A DNA stretch of 19,349 nucleotides. Origin: a bacterium. GTDB taxonomy: Bacteria; Margulisbacteria; Marinamargulisbacteria; SXXA01. The notes under the pieces are model-generated. The model had not been told where the DNA came from and searched no databases. It saw only the letters and a program-made list of their open reading frames with translations. The position numbers and the translations under genes were made by a program. Positions 16,787 to 19,349 of the stretch are shown piece after piece. Numbering within the stretch: the stretch's first letter is position 1; every line of letters starts with the position of its first letter. The stretch is taken from positions 1-19,349 of the forward strand of contig RGUG01000005.1 of the NCBI GenBank assembly GCA_010027915.1, given 5' to 3'.

Positions 16787-17041
16787 ATGGCTGACTTAGA
16801 TCAAGTAGGGCAAAGACAAGCCGCAGTGTCAGAGGCTGCAACGACGTATGTAAGTAAGATGGAAAGCATTCGTGACACAGTAGGCTCCACTGCCACCACC
16901 AGCATGGGAGACATGGTGAGTGCCACCATTGATATTCAACAGAATGAAATGGGTTTTCAGGTCAAAAGTTCCCTACCTCAAGGGGTACAAAAGCAAGTGA
17001 ATGCAGCCGGGAAAGAATTATCCCAAGCAGCAAAGCAGTAG
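16787..17041 (+). CDS. Small helical protein, possible secretion-system rod/needle-type subunit
   Basis: The protein has 84 residues, no Cys, no Trp and no signal peptide, and is rich in Ala, Gln, Ser and Met. It looks helical throughout. The part MVSATIDIQQNEMGFQVKSS (45-64) and the tail GVQKQVNAAGKELSQ have the heptad-like hydrophobic spacing seen in inner-rod, needle and FliE-type proteins of type III export systems. I see no diagnostic residue, so this is pattern only. The start is the ATG at 16787, 8 nt after AAAGGAG; an in-frame GTG at 16778 overlaps that site. Base use differs from neighbours: about 67 G against 53 C by hand count, where the surrounding plus strand is C-rich. This, the good ribosome site and the following hairpin suggest high expression. 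Confidence 0.75.
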   Translation: MADLDQVGQRQAAVSEAATTYVSKMESIRDTVGSTATTSMGDMVSATIDIQQNEMGFQVKSSLPQGVQKQVNAAGKELSQAAKQ

Positions 17042-17050
17042 GTGTGTAAG

Positions 17051-17089
17051 GCCATGACACCAGACCTTCTAATAGGTTGGTGTCATGGC
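17051..17089 (+). terminator. Intercistronic hairpin after the 84-aa gene
   Basis: GCCATGACACCA (17051-17062) and TGGTGTCATGGC (17078-17089) form a perfect 12-bp stem. After one bulged G, ACCT (17064-17067) pairs with AGGT (17074-17077), leaving a 6-nt loop. No T-run follows, so it is more likely an RNA-stabilising, processing or partial-termination element than a full terminator. It would favour the first gene over those behind it. It contains an ATG at 17085 that would be sequestered. Confidence 0.7.
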
Positions 17090-17114
17090 AGTGGTGGGGT
17101 ATCAGGAGTATGGG

Positions 17115-17444
17115 ATGACAGATGTGTATCGGCCCTCTTTATTAACCGAAAATGGGGTGTTGGCTCAAGTCACCACTTCCAAAGCCCGGTTATCTCCCGA
17201 AGCCTTTAAATACCACGTCTTTCATGCCTTTAACACCGAATATGAAGCCATCTTGTCCGCAGTCAACCAAGGCCAATCCATTCAGATGGGTCGGAACGTA
17301 TCAGATATGAACAGTACAGGTGGCATGATGGCGTTGAACATGTACCTACAATCATTACGCATGGCCAAACAAGTACTAGATGGCATGAGTGACGCCATTT
17401 TAGATGTCCAAAAAAAGATTATGTCCGGCATGTCCGGTATGTAA
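17115..17444 (+). CDS. Small helical protein, paralogue A (possible rod/needle-type subunit)
   Basis: A protein of 109 residues with no signal peptide, Cys or Trp and no recognised domain. The C-terminal half is an amphipathic helix with TGGMMALNMYLQSLRMAK (about 68-85) followed by VLDGMSDAILDVQKKIMSGM. It shares GGM-aromatic/Met-A-(L/I)-x-x-Y-x-x-SL-x-M-x-K with the next gene, so the two are paralogues. The layout (variable N-terminus, Met- and Gln-rich C-terminal helix) recalls inner-rod/FliE-type proteins, but this is inference. The start is taken at ATG 17115, with AGGAG 6 nt upstream. The longer reading from 17085 begins inside the hairpin stem and has no ribosome site. Confidence 0.72.
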   Translation: MTDVYRPSLLTENGVLAQVTTSKARLSPEAFKYHVFHAFNTEYEAILSAVNQGQSIQMGRNVSDMNSTGGMMALNMYLQSLRMAKQVLDGMSDAILDVQKKIMSGMSGM

Positions 17445-17465
17445 CCCAAGAAAGCAGGCAACGTC

Positions 17466-17804
17466 ATGGCAAGCATCGCCGCAACCGGCAATTTACCTTC
17501 GGAACTCACATGGGGACTTCAAGAACTGGTCAATCAAACCAAAGTACCTGACATTTATGACTTCGCCTATGGGGAATACCGCTCTTTTTCGACTTATGTC
17601 GATCAGATGAGCACCATTCAAAATCAAATTGCCTCCACAGGAAAAGTCAGATTGAACGATGGGGTACAAGCCGATATTAATCATTTGGGTGGCATGTATG
17701 CCATTCAGCTGTACATTGAGTCGCTCACCATGAACAAAGATACCATGTCCGGCTTGTCCAAATTGGGACTCGCCAATGAAAAACGACTGTGGCAATTGCA
17801 ATAG
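17466..17804 (+). CDS. Small helical protein, paralogue B (possible rod/needle-type subunit)
   Basis: A protein of 112 residues, soluble and mostly helical, with no signal peptide. The region LGGMYAIQLYIESLTMNKDT (about 75-94) aligns with GGMMALNMYLQSLRMAK of the preceding gene, including the spaced Tyr, Ser-Leu, Met and Lys. The N-terminal part (PSELTWGLQELVNQTKVPD) differs, so the pair has diverged to different partners or positions. The start ATG 17466 has only a weak ribosome site (GCAGG), 21 nt after the upstream stop. The next gene begins 17 nt after its stop. Confidence 0.72.
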   Translation: MASIAATGNLPSELTWGLQELVNQTKVPDIYDFAYGEYRSFSTYVDQMSTIQNQIASTGKVRLNDGVQADINHLGGMYAIQLYIESLTMNKDTMSGLSKLGLANEKRLWQLQ

Positions 17805-17821
17805 CATAAGGATGTAAGACC

Positions 17822-19349
17822 ATGATGGACAATACCATTGATCCATTGGCCCTGATGGGAAAAATCAAACCCAATCTTTTTCCGATGCAGGTGCCCTTGG
17901 TCTCGTCTAAATCAATTGAGTTAGAGTCCTATGGCCTCACAACAGGGGATCATCCACCCAGTTTTTCGGATGCCATGGCCCAAGCAAGCCAGCACGTTTC
18001 ACGTGCAACCCCATCCAATCCCGCCCCCATGGACACCCCGTCCTCAACGGCCGCCGCCCAACAAATTGGGGCCATTCGCTCCGTGAGTAAAATCTATGAA
18101 GGGTTGGCCTTTATACCCCAAGATATTTTGGCCCGGGTCGATCAATTAAAAGAAAAATCCAATTTCGAAAAAACATCCGATCCTCAGTATGTGTACTTAC
18201 CTGATTTGATTCCCAAAAACCCCTCCCGATTGGAAGACACATCGATAGAATCGCAAGTCTATGACAAAGCCTTTTTAAAATGGGCCGAAGAAAACCCAGG
18301 GGAACGTGCCACCTCGCCGCATAATCTAAACATGCTACATGGGATGGACACCAACCCGTTTAAAGAAGGGGATACCGGCAATTTCACCTTGTTTCAGTCC
18401 AGCCCCTATTTCCGGGCCCTGCATACTCAATCGATGACACCGCGCAACATTATTCAAAAACTGGATCCAGCCTTTTGGAGCAGTATCAATCAAACCATCG
18501 AGGATATCGCCCATACTGATTACACAACGCTCTCGCCCACTGAATTAAGAAAATTGAAAAACCCCTATGGCAACACCCGTCCGGGATTGAGTATTCAAAA
18601 CGTCACGGACCCCTTTACAGACAGTGGCACCGATTCGTTTGATATTCGGGCCAATTTTAATGGGGTGTTAGAATCCAATATTTGGAAAACATGGCAATCC
18701 AAAGATTCATTTCGGTTTTTAAATCGCTTATGGGAAGCCAGTACCCGGGTGGACGATGTCTTGCGTGAATTATTTGGCAAAGCCAGCAACATGCCCAGTG
18801 CCACCTTTGAAGCCTCCCTGAGGGGTAAAACCGATCAGGCATCGATTAAGGCATTACAAACAGCCAAGGCGTCCGTCTCTGCACGATTAACGCAATGGTG
18901 GGACACCATTGGAACCCATTTGGATGAGGCCACGTTATTGCCCTTCGGGTTGCTATCATCCTTGGCCCCATTAATGGCCGCCACCAAGGATTTGGGTAAT
19001 TGGTCCGATCGGCAACCCACCGCCCCAATGGGAGATAGCTTGGGGTTTCAGAGCAAAATGATTACAGACTACCTCTCACAAATTCAAACCGAGTATTTAC
19101 AAGGCAAATTTAAGGTGCGCGATGGATTGGGTACCAAAGACTTTCCCTTGGGATCCGATACCACCATCCGAGAGGTGATCGACCAACTCACCAAAGATGG
19201 GGTCTTGGACCCCCAGGGACGCATCCTCTACAAAGGGGATGTGGACGCCATCCCGTTACACAACATCCTGCCATCCGAAACCGACCGCGAACAGGTAAGA
19301 AATGTGCTGCGTGAGCGGATGATCGGACAATTTAGTTTGGAAGTACAGG
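17822..19349 (+). CDS. Large unknown protein, last gene of the small-subunit operon (runs off the window)
   Basis: The frame from ATG 17822 is open to the end of the window: 509 codons without a stop, using the same codon style as neighbouring genes. AAGGAT lies 8 nt upstream, and ATG 17825 is an alternative. No family is recognised. The first 80 or so residues are low in structure and rich in Pro, Ser and Ala (NPAPMDTPSSTAAAQQ), without a hydrophobic signal peptide. The remainder is a mixed, soluble, probably helical protein with stretches such as LTQWWDTIGTHLDEATLLPF and RDGLGTKDFPLGSDTTIREV. An unstructured N-terminus in an operon of rod-like subunits would suit a type III-style export substrate, tip or length-control protein, but that is speculation. 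Confidence 0.75.
   Translation, partial: MMDNTIDPLALMGKIKPNLFPMQVPLVSSKSIELESYGLTTGDHPPSFSDAMAQASQHVSRATPSNPAPMDTPSSTAAAQQIGAIRSVSKIYEGLAFIPQDILARVDQLKEKSNFEKTSDPQYVYLPDLIPKNPSRLEDTSIESQVYDKAFLKWAEENPGERATSPHNLNMLHGMDTNPFKEGDTGNFTLFQSSPYFRALHTQSMTPRNIIQKLDPAFWSSINQTIEDIAHTDYTTLSPTELRKLKNPYGNTRPGLSIQNVTDPFTDSGTDSFDIRANFNGVLESNIWKTWQSKDSFRFLNRLWEASTRVDDVLRELFGKASNMPSATFEASLRGKTDQASIKALQTAKASVSARLTQWWDTIGTHLDEATLLPFGLLSSLAPLMAATKDLGNWSDRQPTAPMGDSLGFQSKMITDYLSQIQTEYLQGKFKVRDGLGTKDFPLGSDTTIREVIDQLTKDGVLDPQGRILYKGDVDAIPLHNILPSETDREQVRNVLRERMIGQFSLEVQ

Noticed and set aside
17085..17114. Start of paralogue A at ATG 17085
   Set aside because: It lies inside the hairpin stem and lacks a ribosome site; ATG 17115 has AGGAG 6 nt upstream.
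1..19349. tRNA, rRNA, CRISPR arrays and insertion sequences
   Set aside because: I saw no cloverleaf or rRNA signature, no regularly spaced repeats, and no transposase or integrase motif.

Overview
The window looks like a chromosomal segment from a diderm, non-proteobacterial lineage. The lineage cannot be named from the sequence. ClpC, TlyA, GatCAB, a periplasmic HtrA, a LexA followed by an ImuA-like gene, a flagellar hook/rod-type protein and many genes without a recognisable family would suit an under-studied candidate phylum (Margulisbacteria-like or similar). That placement is inference only. UGA, UAA and UAG all act as stops.

Positions 1-7885 hold genes on the minus strand, in two tightly packed runs. 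The first run, read from high to low coordinates, is a flagellar hook/rod-family protein, clpC, radA and a HEAT-repeat protein. After a 75-nt gap with an extended -10 promoter comes the second run: trxA, an unknown protein, tlyA and aroB, the last cut by the window edge. Most junctions overlap by 4-32 nt. Proteolysis (ClpC), DNA repair (RadA), redox (TrxA), rRNA methylation (TlyA) and the shikimate pathway (AroB) are represented.

Positions 7886-8245 are a divergent regulatory region with a -35 element, AT-rich dyads that may be LexA operators, and a strong hairpin. Plus-strand genes start there: lexA, an ImuA-like RecA-superfamily gene, two unusual proteins built from degenerate two-component receiver folds (the second preceded by a clear promoter and a 13-codon leader ORF whose stop overlaps its start), an HtrA/DegP protease, and the gatC-gatA-gatB operon for transamidation of Glu-tRNA(Gln)/Asp-tRNA(Asn).

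Positions 16519-19349 are the accessory-looking end. An 84-aa helical protein is followed by a strong intercistronic hairpin, two short paralogous helical proteins, and a large unknown protein running off the window. Size, helical pattern and arrangement recall the inner-rod/needle/FliE-type subunits of type III secretion or flagellar export systems. This is the best candidate for an undescribed system here, but the assignment rests on pattern alone.

Sampled stretches of the plus strand have more C than G in both halves although gene direction switches. The 84-aa gene at 16787 is an exception, with more G than C.
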